Origin: CAZWVR01 sp964637235
GTDB taxonomy: Bacteria > Bacteroidota > Bacteroidia > Bacteroidales > S143-33
DNA: 49,112 bases
Assembly: GCA_964637235.1 (NCBI GenBank)
Contig: CAZWVR010000004.1
Location: 1-49,112, forward strand
Direction of reading: 5' to 3'
The notes beneath the pieces are model-generated. The model was not told where the DNA came from and searched no databases. It saw only the letters and a program-made list of their open reading frames with translations. Shown here piece after piece: positions 24,997 to 33,312 of this stretch. A program made the translations under genes and the position numbers. Each line of letters begins with the position of its first letter. Positions within the stretch are counted from its first letter, which is position 1.

Positions 24997-25559
24997 TGAA
25001 ATATTTAATAGTCGGCTTGGGAAATATCGGTAAAGAGTACGAGAATACTCGTCATAATATTGGGTTTAAAATATTGGACGCCCTTGCAGAGGCGTCCGAT
25101 GTTTTTTTTACGCAGGGTCGTCTTGCCTATTTTGCCACTTTAAAACTTAAAGGTCGTGAGTTGACTTTAATAAAACCTACTACTTATATGAATTTAAGCG
25201 GTAGAGCTGTTAATTATTGGCTCAAACAGAAAAAGATACCTTTTGAAAGATTGTTAATAGTAGTTGACGATGTTAACCTTCCGCTTGGGAAAATCCGAAT
25301 ACGTGCTCGTGGTAGTGATGGCGGTCATAATGGAATTAAAGATATTTGTTCGTGGTTAGGAACTTGTAATTTCCCTCGTTTACGTTTTGGTATTGATAAA
25401 AATTACGCCCCAGGAGAACAAGCTGATTATGTTCTGGGTCAATGGACTGATGAGGAATGGAAAATTGTACAAGAGCGCATTCCGATAGCAGTTGAAGCTA
25501 TTAAAAGTTTTGTATTAAATGGTATAGCTCGTACTATGAGCGAATATAATTCCAAATGA
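24996..25559 (+). CDS. pth: Peptidyl-tRNA hydrolase
   Basis: A 187-residue enzyme at the family's usual length, cytoplasmic. It frees tRNA from peptidyl-tRNAs dropped by ribosomes. Conserved residues are seen: Asn10 and the catalytic His20 in GLGNIGKEYENTRHNIG, TYMNLSG with Asn66, the VVDDVNLPLG segment and GSDGGHNGIKDI. It overlaps rplY by one base and the next gene by four (ATGA). The pairing with rplY is common in many bacteria. Confidence 0.97.
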   Translation: MKYLIVGLGNIGKEYENTRHNIGFKILDALAEASDVFFTQGRLAYFATLKLKGRELTLIKPTTYMNLSGRAVNYWLKQKKIPFERLLIVVDDVNLPLGKIRIRARGSDGGHNGIKDICSWLGTCNFPRLRFGIDKNYAPGEQADYVLGQWTDEEWKIVQERIPIAVEAIKSFVLNGIARTMSEYNSK

Positions 25560-25948
25560 AAGAGAAATTACGAATAGATAAATTTTTATGGGCGGTTCGG
25601 ATATTTAAGACGCGTTCGCAAGCTGCTGAGGCTTGTAGAAAGGGTCATATTTATGTAAATGATGTTCCAGTCAAGCCTTCCAAAGAGATAAAAGTTTCCG
25701 ATATTATAAAGGTGAAACATAAAGTAATATATAGGCAGTATCGTATTTTAGAGCTCACAGATAAGCGTCTGGGTGCAAAGTTGGTTGGTAATTATATAGA
25801 GGAGATAACACCTGAGGAGGATTTACTTAAACTTAAAATGTATTATGAAGCGCTTAGAATTAGTAAGCCTACATTTAAAGGACGACCAACAAAAAAAGCG
25901 AGACGTGATATTGAAAGATTTCTCCGAGGGGGTGAGCGAGATTATTGA
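25556..25948 (+). CDS. hslR: S4-domain RNA-binding protein, Hsp15-like
   Basis: A 130-residue basic protein. The S4 domain covers about residues 5-65 (LRIDKFLWAVRIFKTRSQAAEACRKGHIYVN... and VKPSKEIKVSDIIKV), followed by a Lys/Arg-rich C-terminal tail with FKGRPTKKARRDIERF. This layout matches Hsp15, which binds stalled 50S subunits that still carry peptidyl-tRNA. The partnership with pth, which it overlaps by four bases, fits a role in ribosome rescue. The symbol is by similarity. Confidence 0.88.
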   Translation: MKEKLRIDKFLWAVRIFKTRSQAAEACRKGHIYVNDVPVKPSKEIKVSDIIKVKHKVIYRQYRILELTDKRLGAKLVGNYIEEITPEEDLLKLKMYYEALRISKPTFKGRPTKKARRDIERFLRGGERDY

Positions 25949-25975
25949 ATATATACGATATTTATTGTTTTTAAA

Positions 25976-26226
25976 GCGTTAGGGCGGAGGCGGGTTAGAC
26001 GGTGCGCAGCGAGCGTATGGAGGCGTTTGCGGGCGGAGGCTGAGCGATGGAGCGAAGCCCCACGCACCGCAAAGCGAGGCGAGGCTTAGGTGGGCGTGCT
26101 GTCAGACTAAGGCTGCTGCCGCCCACCTTGCCGAGCCGAGTAATTACGCCTCCTCAGCGAGCAAGCACCGGATACAAGCCGTAGCCCGACCTGTTGCCGC
26201 TGAAAAGCGAGCAACAGGGAACGCCC
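25976..26226 (+). repeat. GC-rich intergenic element, copy 1
   Basis: A sharply GC-rich 251-bp block in an AT-rich genome. It begins GCGTTAGGGCGG and ends GGGAACGCCC. An inverted copy lies at 33048-33302. The copies share an exact 18-base run (26029-26046) and an exact 33-base run (26050-26082). A perfect 9-bp stem pairs AGGTGGGCG (26088-26096) with CGCCCACCT (26120-26128). TTAAA flanks both ends (25971-25975 and 26227-26231), like a target-site duplication. No protein is coded. It fills the gap between hslR and aroB, and an apparent upstream extension of aroB into it is an artefact. Confidence 0.85.
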
Positions 26227-26247
26227 TTAAATATAAAAAATATAAAA

Positions 26248-27303
26248 ATGGAAAAATTAAGTCATCAGGTATTTTTCTCAGAGAATATTAAGGAGGATTT
26301 GCGTTTGTGGCGGAATAAATATTTAGGTAAAAAAGTTTTTGTAATAACCGATTACAATACACAAAAGTATTGTTTGCCAAAGCTTAGCGAGGCATTGGAG
26401 CCTTTTTATCACTATTCTATATCTGCTGGTGAAGTTTATAAAAATATCAACACGGCGATTGATTTGTGGCGTTTTTTATCTAAAAACCTCGCAGACCGTG
26501 AGAGTATAGTTGTGAATTTAGGTGGTGGTGTGGTTTCAGACTTAGGAGGTTTTGTTGCTTCTACTTTTAAACGTGGTGTAAAATTTATAAATGTTCCGAC
26601 TACTCTTTTGGCACAGGTTGATGCTGCTATTGGGGGGAAAACAGGAATAAATTTGGATTATCTGAAAAATGAGGTAGGAACTTTTGCTAAGCCTGAGGCG
26701 GTATTTATTGCGCCGGAGTTTTTGGAGACTCTCCCAGAACGTGATTTTATAGCCGGCTATGCGGAAATTGTTAAATATGCTTTAATAAGTAGCCCGGAAA
26801 TGTGGGAGGAGGTAAAGCGTTCAATGACTATTGAAATGAATATGAAAAATTTAAGTCAGATTATAAGGAAATCAGTGGAGATTAAATTGAAAATAGTTGA
26901 AAAAGACCCTTATGAGCGGGATTTGCGTAAAATTCTTAATTTCGGGCATACTTTTGGACATGCTTTTGAGACGTTTTTTAAACTTAAAGGTATTGATATA
27001 TTGCATGGTGAAGCAGTAGCTATGGGTATTATTTGTGAAATATATTTATCAAATCAGCGTTTTGTGTTTGATTTTCAGAGGGTTTTTGAAATTAGTGAAG
27101 TAATATCAAAGTTTTTCCCGACCTATCGTATTCAATATAAAGATTATGATGAAATATATGAAATCATGCTTCATGATAAAAAGAATTCTTCTGGTGAAAT
27201 TCATTTTACATTGTTGAAGGATATAGGTGATGTGGCTATAAATCAAGTAGTTGAAAAATCTGATATTTATGAGGCTCTAAATTTTTATTCTCAAATACGA
27301 TAA
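26248..27303 (+). CDS. aroB: 3-dehydroquinate synthase
   Basis: A 351-residue cytoplasmic enzyme of the shikimate pathway that converts DAHP to 3-dehydroquinate with NAD and a metal ion. Motifs seen: LGGGVVSDLGGFVASTFKRG, the VPTTLLAQVDAAIGGKTGINL segment, AGYAEIVKYALI with a metal-ligand Glu, and the metal-site histidines in GHTFGHAFE and HGEAVAMG. The start is the ATG at 26248, after the GC-rich element and an A-rich spacer. An upstream in-frame ATG at 26194 lies inside the repeat. No other aro genes are near. Confidence 0.96.
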   Translation: MEKLSHQVFFSENIKEDLRLWRNKYLGKKVFVITDYNTQKYCLPKLSEALEPFYHYSISAGEVYKNINTAIDLWRFLSKNLADRESIVVNLGGGVVSDLGGFVASTFKRGVKFINVPTTLLAQVDAAIGGKTGINLDYLKNEVGTFAKPEAVFIAPEFLETLPERDFIAGYAEIVKYALISSPEMWEEVKRSMTIEMNMKNLSQIIRKSVEIKLKIVEKDPYERDLRKILNFGHTFGHAFETFFKLKGIDILHGEAVAMGIICEIYLSNQRFVFDFQRVFEISEVISKFFPTYRIQYKDYDEIYEIMLHDKKNSSGEIHFTLLKDIGDVAINQVVEKSDIYEALNFYSQIR

Positions 27304-27316
27304 AAAAAGTTAAAAA

Positions 27317-27348
27317 TTTGTTTTTTTTGAATATAAATTTTTCTTTTG
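27317..27348 (+). promoter_or_regulatory. Promoter of the tetR gene
   Basis: TTTG (27317-27320), a 20-base spacer and TTCTTTTG (27341-27348), one base from TAnnTTTG. The operator begins three bases downstream, over the expected transcription start. Confidence 0.5.
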
Positions 27349-27350
27349 TA

Positions 27351-27379
27351 TTTAGAACAAAAATTTTTTTTAGTCTAAA
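27351..27379 (+). promoter_or_regulatory. Operator O1 before tetR
   Basis: A 29-bp site bounded by TTTAGA and TCTAAA. Its right part is TTTAGTCTAAA (27369-27379), an 11-base palindrome. The same arrangement and spacing recur at 28003-28031. It covers the probable start site and ends two bases before the tetR ATG, as expected for self-repression. Confidence 0.7.
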
Positions 27380-27381
27380 AA

Positions 27382-27969
27382 ATGACAAAAAAAGAACAAG
27401 TACGTTATTTTCTTATAAATATTGCTCAGAGAATATTTTCGCGTTTGGGTTATGATAGAACAACAATGGAGATAATAGCTAGAGAAGCAGGGAAGGGGAA
27501 AAGTACGCTTTATTATTATTTTAAAAATAAGGAAGAAATTTTTGCAGCAGTTATAGAGCAGCAGGGTAAAAAAATACAAAATGAACTTTTGAAGATAATC
27601 AATCAAAATATTGATACTAGAAAGCTTTTGAAGAAGTATGTGCTGAAACGCTATCAGCTTGTAAATGAGCTTATAAATTATTACAATGTTCTCAAAGATG
27701 ATTATTTACGGAATATGCCATTGGTAGAGAAATATCGTAAACAGCATGATGAATTTGAATTTATGGCAATAAAAAATATTCTTATAAAAGGGATTGATAG
27801 AGAAGAGATAGGTATTGATGAACATAAAATAGACGATGTTGCAATGGCAATAGCCGTAGCAATAAAAGGGTTAGAAATTCCAGTTTTTTTTGATCACGGA
27901 ATTAGAGAATTTGAGAGTAAAATAGATATGTTGATAGATGTTCTTTTTGATGGAATAGCTAAAAAATAG
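27382..27969 (+). CDS. TetR-family transcriptional regulator
   Basis: A 195-residue protein with the TetR N-terminal DNA-binding domain at about residues 5-55: RIFSRLGYDRTTMEIIAREAGKGKSTLYYYFKNKEEIFAAVI is the usual helix-turn-helix pattern. The C-terminal ligand domain is helical and unassigned. It lies upstream of, and in line with, the MMPL operon. Matching operator-like sites stand before its own gene and before the operon, so it probably represses both until a lipid-like ligand binds. The ligand is a guess from the transport genes. Confidence 0.92.
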   Translation: MTKKEQVRYFLINIAQRIFSRLGYDRTTMEIIAREAGKGKSTLYYYFKNKEEIFAAVIEQQGKKIQNELLKIINQNIDTRKLLKKYVLKRYQLVNELINYYNVLKDDYLRNMPLVEKYRKQHDEFEFMAIKNILIKGIDREEIGIDEHKIDDVAMAIAVAIKGLEIPVFFDHGIREFESKIDMLIDVLFDGIAKK

Positions 27970-28002
27970 ATGTTCTAATAGTTCATATTTTTTTTACTAT
28001 TT

Positions 28003-28031
28003 TTTAGACCATAAAACGAATTTAGTCTAAA
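28003..28031 (+). promoter_or_regulatory. Operator O2 before the MMPL operon
   Basis: A 29-bp site with TTTAGA at the left edge and TTTAGTCTAAA at 28021-28031, 17 bases before the ATG at 28049. Same edges, length and 11-base palindrome as O1, while the interior bases differ. Confidence 0.7.
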
Positions 28032-28048
28032 ATTCAAAAAATATAATT

Positions 28049-30316
28049 ATGAAAAAGTATTTGTCTAAGTTTACTTTAAACCTTGCTGAAAATATCGTCA
28101 AGTTTAAAGTTCCAATTTTTCTGATAGTGCTTATTTTGACGGTTTTGTTTGGTTATTACGCTACTGAAATCAAGATAGATTCTGATATTTTAAATTCTTT
28201 GCCCAATGATGATAAATATGCAAAGTTGTATAAAGAGATAGGCAATAGATATGAAAGTAATTTAGCAGTTATGGTAATATTGGAAACGGATAATGTTTTG
28301 CAGCCAAAAGTTTTAGAGGATATTCGCACAATAACAGATACTATTGGGGATATAGACGGAGTATCAACAGTTTCAAGCCTTACTAATATCATAAACATTA
28401 AAAGCTCACAATGGGGTTTAGAAATAGGTAAATTAGTTGATGAATATAATTTGCCTAAAACTGATAAACAGTTGGATTCATTGGCAAAGATAATTTTTAA
28501 CGATGATATGTATAGAGGGGTAATAGTTTCTGAGGATACATCTGCTACGATGATAGTTGCTAATTTAAAACCAGACGCAGACAAGCAGAAAGTAGCACGT
28601 GAAATTGAACAAAAAGTTAAAAGTCTAAATTTGAAGGAAAAAGTATATTTTACAGGCATACCTGTTTTACTTGAACAGACTAATAGCATAATATTTAGAG
28701 ACTTATTTAGATTATTACCCATAGCCACCTTAGTGATAATATTCATTTTGTTTTTAGGTTTTAGAAGTTTTAGGGGAGTAATCTTGCCTTTGTTAATAGT
28801 TGCTATTTCTATTATATGGACAGTTGGTATTATGGCTATTGTAGGCTCTAAATTTACCATTGTCTCCGATATTATTCCGGTAATCCTTTTAGCATTAGGC
28901 AGTGCTTATACTATACACATTTTAAACAAAATAAATAAGCAAAAGGAGTATGAAGGGAGAAAAAAGCTTGTAATAGCATTATCGGTTATTTTAATTCCGG
29001 TATTTTTAGCATACATTACGACAGCTTTTGGGTTTATATCTTTTATTTTTGGTTCTTATCTACTTAGTATAAAAAATTTTGGAATTTACACAGCCATAGG
29101 TATTACCTTAGCTTTTGTACTGTCTGTATTATTAGTTCCTGCGTTTTTAGATTTATTTAAATCTTATGAAAGTCATGATAAATCGGATAGTGGACAAAAG
29201 GGAAGTTTTTCTCTTAGATATATTGCGAAAAGTGTTATTAAGAAGCCTAAGTATTATATAGGATTTTGGCTAATATTGGCATTGTTGAGTGCTTTATGGA
29301 TTGGCAAAATACAGCGCCGTGTTGATATGTTGAGCTATTATAAAAAGGGTAGTAGTGTGCGAGTGGCTCAGGAGGTTGTAGATAAAAAATTTGGAGGTGT
29401 TACGCCTGTATTTGTTCTGTTTGATGGGGATGTTCAATCTCCTGAATTTTTAAAGATAATGAAAACTATTGAGGATACGATTAAAGCTAATCCGTATGTG
29501 AATTATACTATGTCTGTTGCGGATTTAATTGCACGAATGAATAATGCTATGGGAGAAGGCTATAAAATACCATCCGAGCGTGATAAAATAGAACAATTGT
29601 GGTTCCTATTAGATGGGCAAGATATTATGCCTCAGTTAGTTAATGATGATTTGACAGAAGCTGTTATTCAAGCGCGTTTTGGAAGTTTAGACACAAAGCT
29701 TAATAACAATTTTGCTTCTTTTCTTGAAAAAATAGCTCAAAAATATAGTTCTGATAGCATAAAAATAACCGTCACGGGTATGCCGTATATATACAGGAGT
29801 TTGGATAGAAGTTTGATACGCAGCCAGTTTATAAGTCTATTACTTGCGATTGTTTTAATGTTATTTATTGTTTCTTTGACTATGTGGTCTTTTCGCAGTG
29901 GTTTGCTTTCTTTAATCCCTCTTGTAATAACTATAATTATCTCTTTTGGTTTTATGGGGTTTGTGCATATTCCATTAGATATTGTAACAGTCTTAGTTGC
30001 AAGTGTGACTATGGGCGTCGGGATTGATTATGCTATCCACGTAATTAGTCATTATAATACTTATCGCTCTGAGGGTTTAGATATAGAAGCGGCTATTGAG
30101 GAGACTATAAAAACCACTGGTACAGCTATTTTGATAAATGTTTTTGCTGTTGCCTTTGGATTTTTGACTTTATTATTTTCCAATTTGGCTCCTTTGCGCC
30201 ATTTCGGCTTGATGATGGCTTTAACTATGATAATTGCAGGTTTTGCCTCTTTGACATTTTTAACAGCGACTATTGTTCTCATTGATAGGAAAAAGAGTTC
30301 TCTTGATAAAAAATGA
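28049..30316 (+). CDS. MMPL/RND-family lipid transporter
   Basis: A 755-residue inner-membrane protein with the RND double layout. Each half has one transmembrane helix, a large periplasmic loop (about 45-215 and 415-590), then five helices. The second half has the family motif GVGIDYAIHVISHY, with the Asp-Tyr pair linked to proton coupling in MmpL3-type proteins. The matching place in the first half reads LGSAYTIHIL and lacks the Asp. MMPL/HpnN-type permeases move lipids or other hydrophobic compounds. It heads a four-gene operon with a START-domain protein, a LolA-like protein and a barrel, controlled by the TetR gene upstream. The substrate is unknown. Confidence 0.9.
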   Translation: MKKYLSKFTLNLAENIVKFKVPIFLIVLILTVLFGYYATEIKIDSDILNSLPNDDKYAKLYKEIGNRYESNLAVMVILETDNVLQPKVLEDIRTITDTIGDIDGVSTVSSLTNIINIKSSQWGLEIGKLVDEYNLPKTDKQLDSLAKIIFNDDMYRGVIVSEDTSATMIVANLKPDADKQKVAREIEQKVKSLNLKEKVYFTGIPVLLEQTNSIIFRDLFRLLPIATLVIIFILFLGFRSFRGVILPLLIVAISIIWTVGIMAIVGSKFTIVSDIIPVILLALGSAYTIHILNKINKQKEYEGRKKLVIALSVILIPVFLAYITTAFGFISFIFGSYLLSIKNFGIYTAIGITLAFVLSVLLVPAFLDLFKSYESHDKSDSGQKGSFSLRYIAKSVIKKPKYYIGFWLILALLSALWIGKIQRRVDMLSYYKKGSSVRVAQEVVDKKFGGVTPVFVLFDGDVQSPEFLKIMKTIEDTIKANPYVNYTMSVADLIARMNNAMGEGYKIPSERDKIEQLWFLLDGQDIMPQLVNDDLTEAVIQARFGSLDTKLNNNFASFLEKIAQKYSSDSIKITVTGMPYIYRSLDRSLIRSQFISLLLAIVLMLFIVSLTMWSFRSGLLSLIPLVITIIISFGFMGFVHIPLDIVTVLVASVTMGVGIDYAIHVISHYNTYRSEGLDIEAAIEETIKTTGTAILINVFAVAFGFLTLLFSNLAPLRHFGLMMALTMIIAGFASLTFLTATIVLIDRKKSSLDKK

Positions 30317-30321
30317 TAATT

Positions 30322-30906
30322 ATGAAACAGCTTATTAGTCTGTGTATCATATTATTACAAATGCCTATTTGGGCACAACAATGGGTATTGCGTGAAAATC
30401 AGCAAGGAATAAAGGTTTGGACTCGTAATGAAAATGGGAAAATTGAGGTTAAAGCCCAAACTTTCGTAAATGCCTCTGTGCGAGATGTTTTATCACTAAT
30501 AGAAAAGCCCTCTACTTATCATCTGTGGGTAGATATGGTTAGTAAAGCTAAACTATTATCTTATGGAAATGAGAAGTTTACAGTATGGTATTTAATTGAT
30601 ATGCCTTGGCTTTTTTCTGACAGAGATTTTGTTTTGGATAATATTCTTGCTCATAATGGAGATACAATAATTGTCAAACTCAAAAGTGCCCCAGATAGAT
30701 ATCCTAAGCAGAAAAATATTGTAAGAGTACAAGATGCTTATGGGAAATGGATTTTATTTCCTTACGGTAAGCGTACGTTTGTCTCTTATCAGTTCTATGC
30801 CGATATGCAATTGCCTGTTTCTAATTCCTTAATAGAAATATTGTCTGTTTCTGCACCTTTTAATACTTTTCAAAATTTAAAAACAATGTTAAATCATAAA
30901 AAATAA
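30322..30906 (+). CDS. Secreted START/Bet v 1-like lipid-binding protein
   Basis: A 194-residue protein with a signal peptide (MKQLISLCIILLQMPIWAQ). The mature part has a START-like pattern: GIKVWTRNENGKIEVKAQTFVNASVRDVLSLI, then W-VDMVSKAKLL and WYLIDMPWLFSDRDFVL. START domains hold one hydrophobic ligand in a deep pocket. A periplasmic START protein next to an MMPL permease suggests a lipid shuttle. I prefer the ATG at 30322 because it follows ATAATT as in neighbouring genes; an ATG at 30313 overlaps the permease stop codon and is possible. Confidence 0.82.
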   Translation: MKQLISLCIILLQMPIWAQQWVLRENQQGIKVWTRNENGKIEVKAQTFVNASVRDVLSLIEKPSTYHLWVDMVSKAKLLSYGNEKFTVWYLIDMPWLFSDRDFVLDNILAHNGDTIIVKLKSAPDRYPKQKNIVRVQDAYGKWILFPYGKRTFVSYQFYADMQLPVSNSLIEILSVSAPFNTFQNLKTMLNHKK

Positions 30907-30911
30907 GAGCT

Positions 30912-31640
30912 ATGAGAACAAAATTTTCTTTAATTGTAATTATGTTTCTTGTTTCATTTTTGTTTCAAACAAAAGCCCAGACGGCATCATCTGTATTACA
31001 AAAGGTTGATGAAATAACCTCTGCACCCAAAGATTTAAACCAGAAGCTTGTTATTACTTTAATAGATAAAAAAGGACGTAAGCAAGTGCGTAAAGCATTA
31101 TTTTGGCAAAAAGGAACTCAAAAACGTTTGTTCAAATTTACTGAGCCTGCTTCCTATAAAGGTATTGCTTTCCTTTCTTTACCTAATAATGTGATGTATT
31201 TATATATGCCTGCATATGGTAAAGAAAGACGAATTGCTTCAAGTGTGAAAAACCAAAAGTTCGCTGGCACAGACCTCTCCTATGATGATATGGAAGCTAA
31301 AAAATATACTGATAAATATAAGGCTGTAAACTTGAAAGTTGAAGGCAACTATTATATTCTGACATTAACCCCAAAAGCTAAATCTGCTTATTCCAAAATA
31401 ATTTTGAAGGTAAATAAATCTGATTACTTGCCTGTTTATACAGAAATGTATGATAAAGCAGGTCATAAAATTAAAACTATGGAAACGACTTTTAAAAAGC
31501 AAGGGAAATATTGGATTGCACAGAAGATTGTAGTTAAAGATTTGAAACGAAATCATTCTACTATCTTAGAAAATATTGAAACTCAGTTTGATACTAATCT
31601 CTCTGATGATATTTTTACTGTGAGAAATATGAAACAATAA
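30912..31640 (+). CDS. LolA-like outer-membrane lipoprotein-sorting protein
   Basis: A 242-residue protein with signal peptide ending FQTKAQ. The mature part fits the LolA/LolB-like fold group annotated as outer-membrane lipoprotein-sorting proteins: KALFWQKGTQKRLFKF, PASYKGIAFLSLPNNVMYLYMPAYGKERRIAS, the FAGTDLSYDDME motif and YSKIILKVNKSDYLPVYTEMYD. The half-barrel of this fold carries acyl chains across the periplasm. It starts 5 bases after the START gene. Next to an MMPL permease it more likely carries the operon's lipid than general lipoproteins. Confidence 0.83.
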   Translation: MRTKFSLIVIMFLVSFLFQTKAQTASSVLQKVDEITSAPKDLNQKLVITLIDKKGRKQVRKALFWQKGTQKRLFKFTEPASYKGIAFLSLPNNVMYLYMPAYGKERRIASSVKNQKFAGTDLSYDDMEAKKYTDKYKAVNLKVEGNYYILTLTPKAKSAYSKIILKVNKSDYLPVYTEMYDKAGHKIKTMETTFKKQGKYWIAQKIVVKDLKRNHSTILENIETQFDTNLSDDIFTVRNMKQ

Positions 31641-31658
31641 ATCTAAAAATATAAAGCT

Positions 31659-33041
31659 ATGAAAAAACTTAGTTTTTTCCTGATAAGCTTGGCTTTTTTC
31701 TATTGTCTTGTCTCTGATGTATATGCTCAGGGAGATTCTAATGCTCTGCAAATAACAGGCTATTTAATGTCTGACCAGAGAATACTTACTGATAATGCTA
31801 AATGGTTCTGGAATGAAAATCGCCTGAATATAGCAATGGACAAAAAATTATCCGGAGCATTGGATTTTCATACTCAATTGTGGATTAGAAATATTGGCTT
31901 TCCTTCTGTTCATAATTTGAATATGCTATCTAATAAGCATAATATCAATTATTTAGATTTGGAACTTAGGGAGTTTTATGTTAAAGTATATAATTTTTTA
32001 GTGCCAAATTTGGATATGACCATAGGTCGTCAGATAATAGAATGGGGCACTGCTGATAAAATTAATCCAACAAGTAATGTTTCTCCCTATGATTATGAAG
32101 ATATTTTGGATTTTGGGCGTAAGCGGGGTAATGAAGCTCTGAATTTAGTTTATACTTTTGGGAAAAATAAAGATTTTTATTTACAAGGAATATGGGAGCC
32201 ATTTTTCCGCCCTGATAATTTGCCTATATATCCTTATTCACAGCTATTGAGTTTTTCTCCTAAAAGTTTACCTGCAATGTCTCTATTAGCTTATTCAGAT
32301 TCGTTAATTATGCCTTCGTATTCTCTTAAAAATTCTATTGCTGCATTTAAATTAAAAGGATTTGCTTTTGGCACAGATTGGTCATTGAGCTATATTTATA
32401 CATTTGACGGTTTGCCTATGCCTTATCAGGCTGATTACTATATGATAAGTCCGAATACTTTGAATTTGAATTTAAAAATGACTTATTATCGTGAACATAT
32501 TATTGGAGCGGATTTTTCAACAAATATATTTGGTGCCGGATTCTGGGGAGAAGCTGCCGCTTTTATCCCAAAAAAGGATGTGTCTTTTTCAGCATTTTTG
32601 CATACACCAAATCCAATTATGCCATTACAAAAACTTGCAGATAGTATTATTTTGCAAAAAAATAAACCTTTTTTTAAATACGTAGTAGGTTTTGATTATA
32701 ACTTTCCTTATGATTTTTATATTCATCTGCAATATGTTCACGGTTTTACTTTCGAGAGAGGAGCAGATAATCTAAATGATTATTTTTTCTTTAATCTTGA
32801 TAAATCTTTATTTTATGGCAAATTGAAGCTTAGTCCTGCTACTGTGGCATTTATCGTAAATGATTGGAATGATATCGCTAATAATTATGTTTTTGCTTAT
32901 TTTCCGAGCTTGGTTTATAAGCCTGTGGAGGATTTAGAACTGAATTTATCTGGTGCTTATATAACTGCTAAGGGAGATCAAATATTTGCTAAATTGAAAG
33001 ATTGGAATATGGTGCAGTTTCGTGTTAAATATTATTTTTAA
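31659..33041 (+). CDS. Outer-membrane beta-barrel protein, DUF1302-like
   Basis: A 460-residue protein with signal peptide ending VYAQ, then a pattern of alternating strands and aromatic girdle residues ending in FRVKYYF with a C-terminal Phe, as in outer-membrane barrels. The segment MTIGRQIIEWGTADKINPTSNVSPYDYED resembles the start of DUF1302-type barrels, which occur beside MMPL permeases in other phyla. It is the last gene of the operon and would supply the outer-membrane step. The family match is from memory of the motif only. Confidence 0.75.
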   Translation: MKKLSFFLISLAFFYCLVSDVYAQGDSNALQITGYLMSDQRILTDNAKWFWNENRLNIAMDKKLSGALDFHTQLWIRNIGFPSVHNLNMLSNKHNINYLDLELREFYVKVYNFLVPNLDMTIGRQIIEWGTADKINPTSNVSPYDYEDILDFGRKRGNEALNLVYTFGKNKDFYLQGIWEPFFRPDNLPIYPYSQLLSFSPKSLPAMSLLAYSDSLIMPSYSLKNSIAAFKLKGFAFGTDWSLSYIYTFDGLPMPYQADYYMISPNTLNLNLKMTYYREHIIGADFSTNIFGAGFWGEAAAFIPKKDVSFSAFLHTPNPIMPLQKLADSIILQKNKPFFKYVVGFDYNFPYDFYIHLQYVHGFTFERGADNLNDYFFFNLDKSLFYGKLKLSPATVAFIVNDWNDIANNYVFAYFPSLVYKPVEDLELNLSGAYITAKGDQIFAKLKDWNMVQFRVKYYF

Positions 33042-33047
33042 TTTTTG

Positions 33048-33302
33048 GGCGTTCCCGCCGCTGACGCAAAACCCTCGCTACGGCGGTCGGGTGCTCCGCT
33101 TATATTCGGCTGTGGCTCGCAGGTGGCACTAATTCGCTCGGCTCATTAAGGCGGAACGGCAGCAGGCTGACGCCTGTCAGCACGTCCGCCTAAAATTCGC
33201 CTCGCTTTGCGGTGCGTGGGGCTTCGCTCTACGCTCAGCCTCCGCCCGCAAAGTGCCACAATTCTGCTCGCCTTCGCCTCATATCGCTTCGCCCCCTAAC
33301 GC
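33048..33302 (-). repeat. GC-rich intergenic element, copy 2 (inverted)
   Basis: A 255-bp GC-rich block, the reverse complement of the type at 25976-26226. It starts GGGCGTTCCC and ends CCTAACGC on the plus strand. The exact 33-base core is at 33197-33229. The equivalent stem pairs AGGCGGA (33149-33155) with TCCGCCT (33185-33191). Two of its pairs differ from copy 1 on both sides, so pairing is kept. An inner stem GCTGAC (33166-33171) with GTCAGC (33176-33181) is present here. It fills the gap between convergent genes; no protein is coded. Confidence 0.85.
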
Positions 33303-33312
33303 AGAACATACA

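Noticed and set aside
26194..26247. aroB start at 26194
   Set aside because: These 18 codons lie in the GC-rich repeat and its flank; the ATG at 26248 gives the normal AroB N-terminus.
28156..28860. 234-codon minus-strand frame inside the MMPL gene
   Set aside because: It is the reverse of a well-supported permease domain and shows no family pattern.
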